Shown piece by piece: positions 48,016 through 55,440 of a DNA stretch of 64,000 nt. The position numbers and the translations under genes are program-made. The DNA comes from JACVRW01 sp036407035 (GTDB lineage Bacteria; Actinomycetota; Thermoleophilia; Solirubrobacterales; Thermoleophilaceae): assembly GCA_036407035.1 (NCBI GenBank), contig DASXAA010000064.1, forward strand, positions 37,527 to 101,526, written 5' to 3'. Every line of letters begins with the position of its first letter. Positions within the stretch are counted from its first letter, which is position 1. The notes beneath the pieces are model-generated. The model searched no databases. It saw only the letters and a list, made by a program, of their open reading frames with translations, and was not told the DNA's origin.

Positions 48016-50547
48016 TCATCGCTCCGTGTCCACGCTCATGCGGCCGTGGTCGACGCTCAGCGTGACGGTCCCGTCGCGGTCCGTCCGGTAGGTCCTGACG
48101 CCGGCCTGACGGAGGGCCGCGAGCGTCGAGGGGGCGGGGTGCCCGTAGGTGTTGTGGCGCCCGACCTCGATCGCGGCGATCTCGGGGCGGAGCCGCTCGA
48201 GGACGCGCGGGAGGCCCTCGTCCGAGCTGCCGTGGTGCGGGACCTTCATCGCGTCGACGTCCGGCAGCTGGAGCGGTAGCAGCGCGACGCTCTCCGCGTC
48301 GGCCGACAGCAGCAGATCGAAGTCGCCGGAGCTGACGACGGCGACGACACCGCGCGGGTTGGGGTCCTCGGGCGGCGGCCCGGGCGGCCGCGGCGGCGGC
48401 GAAAGGACCTGGATGGTGATCGCGCCGACGCGAAGGGTCAGCGGCGGGACCGCCTCGACCCGGCGAACGGCGCGGCGGGCCGCCTCCGCGAGGACGGCGC
48501 GGAACGTGGGATCGCGCGTGCCGTCGCCGCCGTCGAGCAGGAGGTCGACGTGGTAGCTGCGGAGCACGTCGCGAAGACCGCCGTGGTGGTCGCGCGACGG
48601 GTGGGTGGCGACCACGACCGCCAGCCGCCGTACGCCCGCGCGCCGCAGGAGGTCGACCACACCGGCCTCGGGGGGACCGCCGTCGAACAGGATCGCGGTG
48701 CCGTCGGGATGCTGGATCAGCGTCGCGTCGCCTTGGCCGACATCGAGGAAACGGACCGTCAGGGCCGTCGGCGGCGCCGGCGGCGCGAAGGCCGTTCCGG
48801 CGCCGAGCACGATGGCCGCCAACACGAGGACGGCCACGCCGGCACGCAGCCGTAGGGGCTGCCTCGTCCACCGCGAGGCCAGTTCCGATGCGCGCGGGCC
48901 GAAGCGGCGCCCGACGCGGCGGAGCACCAGCACGAGCGTTGCAACGACCGCGTACGCGACGCCGACGGCGAGCGGCCGCGCGAGCGGCAAGGTCAGTCTG
49001 CCACCCGGCATGTCCGCCAGCCGCTCGGCAACCGCCGCCGTCCACGCCACCGGGACCTGCGCAGCCGCTCCGAGGGCGCCCGCCAGCGCGTCGCCGGCCG
49101 GCGCCAGCGAAGGAACGAGCGCGGGCACCTGGCCGACCGCGGCCTTCAGCATCCCGAGCCACATCGCGGGCGCCACGGCCGGCAGCGCCAACAGGTTCGC
49201 GGGCAGGGCGGCCAGCGGGACGGCGCCGAAGTGGTGGCCGAGGAGCGGGGCGGTCGCCGCCGTGGCCGCGAGCGTGAGCGCCGTGCCGTCGGCGAGGGCG
49301 CCCGCCGCGCGGCCGCCGCCGAGCACGGGTTGCATGCCCGCGCGCAGGAGATTCCGGAGCGGATCGCCAAGCCAGAGGATCCCCGCGACAGCGGCGAATG
49401 ACAGCTGCCAGCCGGGGCCGCCGCACGCGCGCGGGTTCAGCGCGAGCGTGACCGCGGCGGCGAGCAACAGCGCGTACCAGCGGGAAGCGGGCCGCGAGGC
49501 GAGCGTCGCCACTATCCCGGCGGCTCCCATGACGCCCGCTCGCTGCAGCGAGGGCCCGGCGCCGGCCAGCGGCACGTAGAGGCCGATCAGGAGGAGCAGC
49601 CCCACGGCACGGCCGCGGCGACCCAGCCCCAGTGCCGCCAGCAGCGGGAGCGCCAGGGCGACGAGCAGCATCACGTTCTGGCCGCTGACGGCGAGGATGT
49701 GGGCAAGGCCCGACGCCTGGAACTCGTCGCGCACGGACGACGTGATGGCCTCGTCCTCGCCGAGCACCATCCCGCGCAGCAGTGCCGCGTCGGGCGCGGG
49801 CATCCCGGAGACAACGGCCCTCTCGGCCCGCTCGCGGACGCGGTCCAGCCAACCCTCGAGCCCGCCGCGCCGCCGGCCCGTGACGCGCACGTCGTCCAGC
49901 AGCAGCTCGCCGGCGACGCCGCTGCGGCGCAGGTACGCGGAGAAGTCGAAGTCGTCCGCGCGCTCCTCAGGGCCGGCCCGTGGGCCCCCGCGCTCCTGGG
50001 GGACGGCCCGTCCGCGGCCGCGCTCGTCCGGGACGGCCCGTACGCGCCCCCGCACCACGAGCTCGGCGCCGATGGGAACGTTCGTCCCGAGGTCGAGCCA
50101 CCGCGGGAACCGCGCCAGCATCCGCGCGCCCCGAAGCCGGCCGCCGGCCAGGCGGACCTCCGCGCTCGAGCCGAACGGCGAGGGCCGAGGGTGCTCGAGG
50201 AGGTGCGCGGTCGTGACAACGCGTTCGCCGTCGTGGACCCGGTGCGCGGGTGCGTCGATGGCGCGCAGCCGGGCCTCCCCGACCGCGGCGCCCGCGGGAA
50301 GCAGGAGGGCCGCCAGGATCCCGGCGCGGACCAACGGAGCGTTCGTCGTTCGCGGCGAGCCACCGAATCGCTCCGGCTCCGCCGTCGCCGGCGCGACTCG
50401 TCCACGCGACCCAATCGCCGCCGCTCCCACCGCCACCAGCGCCGCGAGCGTCAGGGCCGAGGTCGTTTCGGCCGGTGCCAGCGCCAGCCCGATCGCGAAG
50501 GCGCCTATTGCGATGTGCCATGGGCGGTCCTCGATCAGGCGTCGCAC
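48016..50547 (-). CDS. comEC: DNA internalisation protein ComEC
   Basis: 843 residues. The N-terminal soluble part, the competence domain with its many membrane helices (LLRGMVLGEDEAI, then LAHILAVSGQNVMLL) and the C-terminal MBL-like domain (FLDVGQGDATLIQHPDG, then KVPHHGSSDEG) are all present. It forms the channel for single-stranded DNA uptake. GTG start directly after the comEA stop. A 30-base triple repeat expands the N-terminal soluble part around residues 166-196. The organism may be naturally transformable. Confidence 0.94.
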   Translation of the reverse strand: MRRLIEDRPWHIAIGAFAIGLALAPAETTSALTLAALVAVGAAAIGSRGRVAPATAEPERFGGSPRTTNAPLVRAGILAALLLPAGAAVGEARLRAIDAPAHRVHDGERVVTTAHLLEHPRPSPFGSSAEVRLAGGRLRGARMLARFPRWLDLGTNVPIGAELVVRGRVRAVPDERGRGRAVPQERGGPRAGPEERADDFDFSAYLRRSGVAGELLLDDVRVTGRRRGGLEGWLDRVRERAERAVVSGMPAPDAALLRGMVLGEDEAITSSVRDEFQASGLAHILAVSGQNVMLLVALALPLLAALGLGRRGRAVGLLLLIGLYVPLAGAGPSLQRAGVMGAAGIVATLASRPASRWYALLLAAAVTLALNPRACGGPGWQLSFAAVAGILWLGDPLRNLLRAGMQPVLGGGRAAGALADGTALTLAATAATAPLLGHHFGAVPLAALPANLLALPAVAPAMWLGMLKAAVGQVPALVPSLAPAGDALAGALGAAAQVPVAWTAAVAERLADMPGGRLTLPLARPLAVGVAYAVVATLVLVLRRVGRRFGPRASELASRWTRQPLRLRAGVAVLVLAAIVLGAGTAFAPPAPPTALTVRFLDVGQGDATLIQHPDGTAILFDGGPPEAGVVDLLRRAGVRRLAVVVATHPSRDHHGGLRDVLRSYHVDLLLDGGDGTRDPTFRAVLAEAARRAVRRVEAVPPLTLRVGAITIQVLSPPPRPPGPPPEDPNPRGVVAVVSSGDFDLLLSADAESVALLPLQLPDVDAMKVPHHGSSDEGLPRVLERLRPEIAAIEVGRHNTYGHPAPSTLAALRQAGVRTYRTDRDGTVTLSVDHGRMSVDTER
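49961..50050 (-). repeat. Three copies of a 30-base repeat inside comEC
   Basis: Units start at 49961, 49991 and 50021, each with CGCTC at the left end and GGCCCG in the middle. They encode ten-residue repeats such as AVPDERGRGR and AVPQERGGPR. The frame is kept. Confidence 0.85.
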
Positions 50548-51162
50548 TCAGGGCTGCACCGCCTCCCGCAGCGCCTCGAGACGCTTCTCGCCGATGCCCT
50601 CCACCTCGCCGAGCTGGTCGATCGAGCTGAACCCGCCATGGGCCTGGCGGTACTCGACGATTCGCTGGGCGAGAGTCGGGCCGATGCCGTCGAGCCCGTC
50701 GAGCTGCTCGGCGGTCGCGCTCCCGAGGCTGACCTTCACACCGGGGGCCGCCGCCGCGTTCGCGCCGGCCGCGCCCGCGCCGCCCGCGGCCCCGCCTGGA
50801 GCCGCCGCACCCCTCCTCGGCACGACCACCTGCTGCCCGTCCTCCACGCGCGCCGCGAGGTTCACGCCCGCGAGGTCGGCACGGGGCAGCGGCCCGCCCG
50901 CGCGGTCGATCGCGGCCGCCACCCGCGACCCCTGCGGCACGCGATAGAGGCCCGGTCGCCGCACCGCTCCCGCGACGTGCACGTACGCGCGTTCGACGCC
51001 CCGGCTGACCCCCGGCGCCGCACGGCCCTCCGTCCCGCCGTCGACACGCACCGGCGGAGCGGCGGGAGCCTCGCCGCCGTGGAGGAACCGGAGCGCGGCG
51101 AACGCCGCCAGCGCCGCCGCGACGACCCACGCCGCTGTCGATGCCCTTGCCTGATCGAACAC
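50548..51162 (-). CDS. comEA: ComEA-like DNA-binding competence protein
   Basis: 204 residues. One N-terminal membrane helix (about 10-26), a SLBB-type domain (VHVAGAVRRPGLYRVPQGSRV) and a C-terminal pair of helix-hairpin-helix motifs (LDGLDGIGPTLAQRI and LGEVEGIGEKRLEAL). It binds incoming double-stranded DNA at the surface and passes it to ComEC. An Ala/Gly linker separates the domains. GTG start. Upstream, 51163-51281 holds no gene and may carry its promoter. Confidence 0.93.
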   Translation of the reverse strand: MFDQARASTAAWVVAAALAAFAALRFLHGGEAPAAPPVRVDGGTEGRAAPGVSRGVERAYVHVAGAVRRPGLYRVPQGSRVAAAIDRAGGPLPRADLAGVNLAARVEDGQQVVVPRRGAAAPGGAAGGAGAAGANAAAAPGVKVSLGSATAEQLDGLDGIGPTLAQRIVEYRQAHGGFSSIDQLGEVEGIGEKRLEALREAVQP

Positions 51163-51281
51163 GCACGCGAAACTAGGAGCGCGCGACGCACGCGTGGGTT
51201 GTGGGTGTTACGAAATTGCGCAGGGTGTGCAACAAGTGGGTGCGGACGTCGCGCGTCGTACGCACCGCGGGCGCGGTCGGC

Positions 51282-51557
51282 CTACCGCACCTCGAACCCG
51301 CTCAGTCCCTCCGGCTCCTCCTCCGCGACGTCGGCCCGTTCCACCGCCGCCCCGCGCGGCCCGCGCTCGCACGCGTTGACCATGGACTCGACGGCATCCG
51401 GCGCGCCCTCGAACACCGCCTCGACAGTCCCGTCGGGGCAGTTGCGCACCCATCCGGCCACCTCGCGGCTCCGGGCCGCGGAGCGCACGGTGTAGCGGAA
51501 CCCGACGCCCTGGACGCGCCCGTGGACAATCACGCGCCTGCGGACGGGCTGGCTCAT
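51282..51557 (-). CDS. acyP: Acylphosphatase
   Basis: 91 residues, typical. The motif VIVHGRVQGVGFRY contains the phosphate loop and catalytic Arg, and GWVRNCPDGTVEAVFEG contains the catalytic Asn. It hydrolyses acyl phosphates such as carbamoyl or 1,3-bisphosphoglycerate. ATG start, divergent from the guanidino hydrolase gene. Confidence 0.95.
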   Translation of the reverse strand: MSQPVRRRVIVHGRVQGVGFRYTVRSAARSREVAGWVRNCPDGTVEAVFEGAPDAVESMVNACERGPRGAAVERADVAEEEPEGLSGFEVR

Positions 51558-51598
51558 ACTCTGCGGCCGACGTTCACGACGAAAGGTGATACCCGAAG

Positions 51599-52483
51599 AT
51601 GGAAGCCTCGACGCGTGTGGAGCCGGCCTGGGGCGTCGACTCGGAGTACGGCCGCCTGCTGGACGTGCTCCTCTGCCCGCCGGAGCACTTCCGCTGGCTC
51701 CCCACCAGCTCGATCTCCCGCGCGACGCTAGACGCCGGCCTCGTGTTCAGCCACGAGCAGGCGGTGAGCCAGCACGCCGAGATGGTCTCCGTCTACGAGC
51801 AGGCGGGTGTGCGCGTGCACTACCTCGAGGCCGGGCCGGAGCTCCCTTACCAGGTCTTCGCGCGCGATTCGAGCATCAACGTCCCCGGCGGTCCCATCGT
51901 CACTCAATGCGCCCAGTGGTGGAGGAGGGGCGAATATGCCCCGGTCATTCGCTTCTACCAGCAACAGGACATTCCGATCAAGGAGATGGTGACCGCGGGG
52001 TCCTTCGAGGGCGGCGATTTCATGATCGTCGAGCCCGGAGTCGCCGCGATTGGCACCGGAGAAGAGAGAACACAAGAGAAAGCCGCGCGACAGGTGGCAG
52101 GTTGGCTCGAGGCCGAGGGCTGGGAGGTCCGCGTGGAGCGGATACCGCCGCACTTCCTCCACATCGACGTCCTCGCATGCATGCTCGGCGAGAGGCTGGC
52201 CGCGGTCTGCGTCGAGCAGGCGTCGACGGGGTTCGTCCGCTGGCTCGAGTCCCACAAGGTCGAGATCGTGCCCGTGACCCTCGAGGCCGCGATGAAGCTC
52301 GGGGTGAACGGCGTTTCGCTCGGCGGCGATCGGGTGATCTCGACCGCCGAGTCGAGCGACCTGAACGACCGGCTGCGAGCGCTCGGCCTGACGGTCTACG
52401 ACCCCGAGCTGTCGGCGTTCACGCTCGGCGGCGGCGGGGTGCACTGTCTGATGCAGGCGATCCGGCGCGAGCGCGTCGCCTAG
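51599..52483 (+). CDS. Guanidino-group hydrolase/transferase (DDAH or arginine deiminase-like)
   Basis: 294 residues. The guanidine-modifying fold is recognised by YQVFARDSSI (Asp90), GSFEGGDF (Glu137, Asp140), HFLHIDV (His188, Asp190) and the C-terminal GGGGVHCLMQ with catalytic Cys283. These residues fit cysteine hydrolases such as dimethylarginine dimethylaminohydrolase and arginine deiminase. Length is closer to DDAH than to arginine deiminase (about 400). The substrate is not settled. The ATG is clear. The codon make-up around 51900-52100 is a little less GC-rich. Confidence 0.85.
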   Translation: MEASTRVEPAWGVDSEYGRLLDVLLCPPEHFRWLPTSSISRATLDAGLVFSHEQAVSQHAEMVSVYEQAGVRVHYLEAGPELPYQVFARDSSINVPGGPIVTQCAQWWRRGEYAPVIRFYQQQDIPIKEMVTAGSFEGGDFMIVEPGVAAIGTGEERTQEKAARQVAGWLEAEGWEVRVERIPPHFLHIDVLACMLGERLAAVCVEQASTGFVRWLESHKVEIVPVTLEAAMKLGVNGVSLGGDRVISTAESSDLNDRLRALGLTVYDPELSAFTLGGGGVHCLMQAIRRERVA

Positions 52484-52532
52484 CGGCGCGGACGAAGGCT
52501 GCGCTCAGCGGGGGCGGGCGGGCGGCCGCCTA

Positions 52533-54044
52533 CTACTCGACGACCACCCGCAGGGTCCGTAGCCGGCGGTCGCTCGCGCCGCGCAGGCTGCCGCCGTGGT
52601 CCAGCGCCTGCTGGATGTAGTCGAGCGTCTCTGCGGTCATCCGCTCGCCCGGCAGCACGTTCGGTATCCCCGGCGGGTACGCGGCCAGCGACTCGGCGGC
52701 CACGCGCCCCACCGCCTCGCGGGCGGGCACGACCTCCTGTGGCCCGAGGAACGCCTCGCGGGGGGTCATCACGAGCTCGCCCCATGGGGGTGGCGGCGCG
52801 AACGCCTCGCGACTGCGGTCGCCGGGCTCCGGCAGGGCGGCCAGGGCTCCTTCGAGCGCCTCGATCAGACGGCTCACCGCCGACCCGTCCTCACCCATGC
52901 CGAAGAGGGCGACCATCACGTTCTCGCCGGCGAGCTCGAGGTGAACGTCGTAGCGCTCGCGCACGAGGTCGGCCAGCTCGTAGCCGCTCGCGCCGGTGCC
53001 ACGCACGTCGATCGCGAGGCGCAGCGGGTCGTAGTCCGCGACTCCGGGGGCGCCTGCCAGCTGTTCGTCGAGGACGTCGAGGCCGGGCAGCCCGCGTACG
53101 GTGCTACGCGCCGTCTCGAGGGCGGCCATCGTCTGACCGAGCAGCTCCTGCCCGCGGGTGGCGGCGAGCCTTCGCGCCGCGTCGAGCGAGCCGGAGAGCA
53201 GCGAGCTCGGACTCGTCGATTCGAGCAGGGTCACGCAGCGATCCACGACCTGCTCGTCGATCCGGCCGCCGTGCCCGAGGTGCACGATCGCCGACTGTGT
53301 GACGCTGCCGAGGATCTTGTGCGTGCTCGACACGACCAGGTCGGCACCGAGCGAGAGCGCGTGCGCCGGCAGGTCCGGGTGGAAGGCGAAGTGGGCGCCC
53401 CATGCCTCGTCGACGACGAGCGGCACCCCGTGCGAGTGCGCCGCCTCGGCGAGACCGGCGACGTCGGCGACGGCGCCGAAGTACGTCGGAGAGACGACCG
53501 TCGCGCCGACGGCACCCGGGGTCTCGCGCAGGGCGCGATCGAGCGCGTCCGGCGTGATGCAGTGCGCGACGTGCAGCTCCGGGTCCAGCTCGGGCGCCGC
53601 GAAGGTCGGGCGGAGTCCCGAGACCACCAGCGCGTCGATCGTGCTCGAGTGCGCGTTCCGCTGCACGACCACCTCGCGGCCGCTGTGCGCCAGCGCGACC
53701 AGCGCGACGTGGTTCCCCTGCGACGCCCCGTTGATCAGGAACCAGCTGCGTCGCGCGCCCCACGCCTCGGCGGCGAGCGCCTGCGCCTGGTGGAACGGGG
53801 TCGGCTCCGGGCCGACGTCGATGCCAGGCGTGAGCGCGGGGATGTCGAGCTCGAGCGCCGCGTCGCCCATCGCCTCGCGGAGGCCCGGGTCGACCGCGAT
53901 CCCGCCCTTGTGCCCGGGGACGTGGTACCGGCCCGGATGGCGCCGCGCGTACGCGAGCAGCGCGTCCAGGTACGGCGTCTCCGTCTGCGGCGGCGTGGGG
54001 CCCTCCTCGCGCCGACGGCCGGTCGCGGGCTCCGATACCGACAT
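52533..54044 (-). CDS. Orn/Lys/Arg decarboxylase-family PLP enzyme
   Basis: 503 residues. The fold-type I PLP domain has YHVPGHKGG near the start, NGASQGNHVALVAL, the Asp in VVDEAWGAHF, and the PLP lysine in VVSSTHKILGS. The C-terminal domain has PPGIPNVLPGE. The family decarboxylates arginine, lysine or ornithine to polyamines or cadaverine; specificity cannot be told. It lacks the N-terminal wing domain, as in Gram-positive SpeA/YaaO types. ATG at 54044; the frame is open further upstream. Confidence 0.9.
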   Translation of the reverse strand: MSVSEPATGRRREEGPTPPQTETPYLDALLAYARRHPGRYHVPGHKGGIAVDPGLREAMGDAALELDIPALTPGIDVGPEPTPFHQAQALAAEAWGARRSWFLINGASQGNHVALVALAHSGREVVVQRNAHSSTIDALVVSGLRPTFAAPELDPELHVAHCITPDALDRALRETPGAVGATVVSPTYFGAVADVAGLAEAAHSHGVPLVVDEAWGAHFAFHPDLPAHALSLGADLVVSSTHKILGSVTQSAIVHLGHGGRIDEQVVDRCVTLLESTSPSSLLSGSLDAARRLAATRGQELLGQTMAALETARSTVRGLPGLDVLDEQLAGAPGVADYDPLRLAIDVRGTGASGYELADLVRERYDVHLELAGENVMVALFGMGEDGSAVSRLIEALEGALAALPEPGDRSREAFAPPPPWGELVMTPREAFLGPQEVVPAREAVGRVAAESLAAYPPGIPNVLPGERMTAETLDYIQQALDHGGSLRGASDRRLRTLRVVVE

Positions 54045-54054
54045 CGCGGCGAGT

Positions 54055-54540
54055 CTAGAGAGCGGTTCGGGCTGCACGCAGTGCAGCCTCGGCGGCGTCT
54101 TCTGCGGATCCCACCCGCTCGATCGCCTCCACCGGCTCGCCGCCGACGGCGAGCTCCCAGGTGCCGATGCCGACGACGGGCTTGCCGGCACGGAGCGCCA
54201 GCGCAATCTCGGACAACGTCCCGAAGCCGCCGCCGACCGCCACGACCGCATCGGCCGCGCGGACGACAAGTGCGTTGCGGCCCTCGCCCAGCCCGCTGGC
54301 GAGCGCGACGTCCACGTACGGGTTCGCGTCGCGCCGGTCGGCGCCCGGCAGGATCCCGACCGTCGTGCCGCCCGCCGCCTTGGCGCCCCGGCAGGCCGCT
54401 TCCATCACGCCGCCGAGCCCGCCGCAGACCACCACGGCGCCCCGCCGCGCGAGCTCACCGCCCACGGCCTCCGCGGCCTCGACCTGTGCGGGATCGGCCG
54501 CGCCTGGGCCGACGACGGCCACGTAGGGAGAGTCCGTCAG
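54055..54540 (-). CDS. LOG-family protein (TIGR00725 type), probable CTG start
   Basis: 161 residues from CTG. The Rossmann-like fold has AVVGPGAADP, CGGLGGVMEAACRGAKAAGG and the late AVGGGFGTLSEIALAL, the family's PGGxGTxxE-like site. Related proteins release cytokinin-type bases from nucleotides, but this subgroup is not assigned. GTG at 54522 would begin within the first strand; CTG at 54540 overlaps the upstream gene's TGA (CTGA) and gives TDSPYVAVVG, a more natural start. The decarboxylase lies 10 bases downstream. Confidence 0.8.
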   Translation of the reverse strand: MTDSPYVAVVGPGAADPAQVEAAEAVGGELARRGAVVVCGGLGGVMEAACRGAKAAGGTTVGILPGADRRDANPYVDVALASGLGEGRNALVVRAADAVVAVGGGFGTLSEIALALRAGKPVVGIGTWELAVGGEPVEAIERVGSAEDAAEAALRAARTAL

Positions 54541-55436
54541 GGCCGCTCCGGCGGCACGTCGCGAAGCGTCGGAGCGTCGCCCTCGGGGTCGTCCGGCGGT
54601 GTGTCGCGGACGGCCGGAGCGTCACTCCTGGGATCGCCGCGCGGGGCATCGCGGACGGCCGGAGCGTCACTCCTGGGATCGCCGCGCGGGGCATCGCGGA
54701 CCGCCGGGGCCTCGTCGTCCGGCGCATCGCTCAGCCTGGTTGCGCCCGGGGGTCTCACGGAGCCCGGCGCCCCGGGCGGCCTTGTCGCGCCCGGCTCGTC
54801 TCGCAGCAGCGTCGGCGGCCGGCTGCCCGGCTCGTCGCGCGGTGCGTCGCGCAACCTCGTCGGGCCGGGGCGGGGGCCGGGGCCGGCGCTGGGGCTCGGG
54901 CCGCGGGCCGGGTCGTCGGCCGGCCTCGTCGCGCCTGGGCCCGGAGCGTCGCCCGCGCTCGCGCCTCTCGCCCGCGGCTCGTCGCGGGGCGGGGTCGCCC
55001 GGCGCCCGGTCCCGCCCGGCGAGCCCGGCGCCGGTCGCGGCCGCACGTCGACCGCAAGCGAGATGTGCGCCCACGCGAGCAGGGCGCCCACCACCATCAG
55101 CGCGGCGCCGCCCAGCGCGAGCCATGTCCCGACGGCGTGGCCACGCCCGCTCGCGACGATCGCCGGCGGATCGTTCACCACCTGCGACAGCACGATGAGG
55201 ATCGTCACCACGGCGCCGATCAGCGATCCGAGCGGCGAGAGCGGCTCGCGGATCAGCCCCATGCCGCCCGCGAGCGACACGATCGACAGGAGGGCGAGCG
55301 CGACCAGCACGAGGTCGAGTGCCTCGAACACCGTGAACCCGGTGACGCCGTCGTACCAGTCGAGAAAGAGGCTGACGATCAGCAGCACGCCGCCGACGGC
55401 GGCGATCAGCGGACCGAGTGGCAGGCGGCGCTCCAC
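54537..55436 (-). CDS. Four-helix membrane protein with long Pro/Arg/Asp-rich repetitive tail
   Basis: 299 residues. Residues 7-130 have four hydrophobic helices. The rest (about 135-299) is a low-complexity tail of Asp, Ala, Pro and Arg with repeated DAPAVRDAPRGDPRS units, probably disordered and, with four helices, cytoplasmic if the N-terminus is inside. No known domain. GTG start, 4 bases after leuS; it leads into the LOG gene by CTGA. Function unknown. Confidence 0.7.
   Translation of the reverse strand: MERRLPLGPLIAAVGGVLLIVSLFLDWYDGVTGFTVFEALDLVLVALALLSIVSLAGGMGLIREPLSPLGSLIGAVVTILIVLSQVVNDPPAIVASGRGHAVGTWLALGGAALMVVGALLAWAHISLAVDVRPRPAPGSPGGTGRRATPPRDEPRARGASAGDAPGPGATRPADDPARGPSPSAGPGPRPGPTRLRDAPRDEPGSRPPTLLRDEPGATRPPGAPGSVRPPGATRLSDAPDDEAPAVRDAPRGDPRSDAPAVRDAPRGDPRSDAPAVRDTPPDDPEGDAPTLRDVPPERP
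54606..54695 (-). repeat. Perfect tandem duplication of 45 bases
   Basis: 54606-54650 and 54651-54695 are identical, with diverged copies on both sides. The unit encodes 15 residues (SDAPAVRDAPRGDPR). Complete identity suggests a recent event. Confidence 0.92.
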
Positions 55437-55440
55437 CCCA

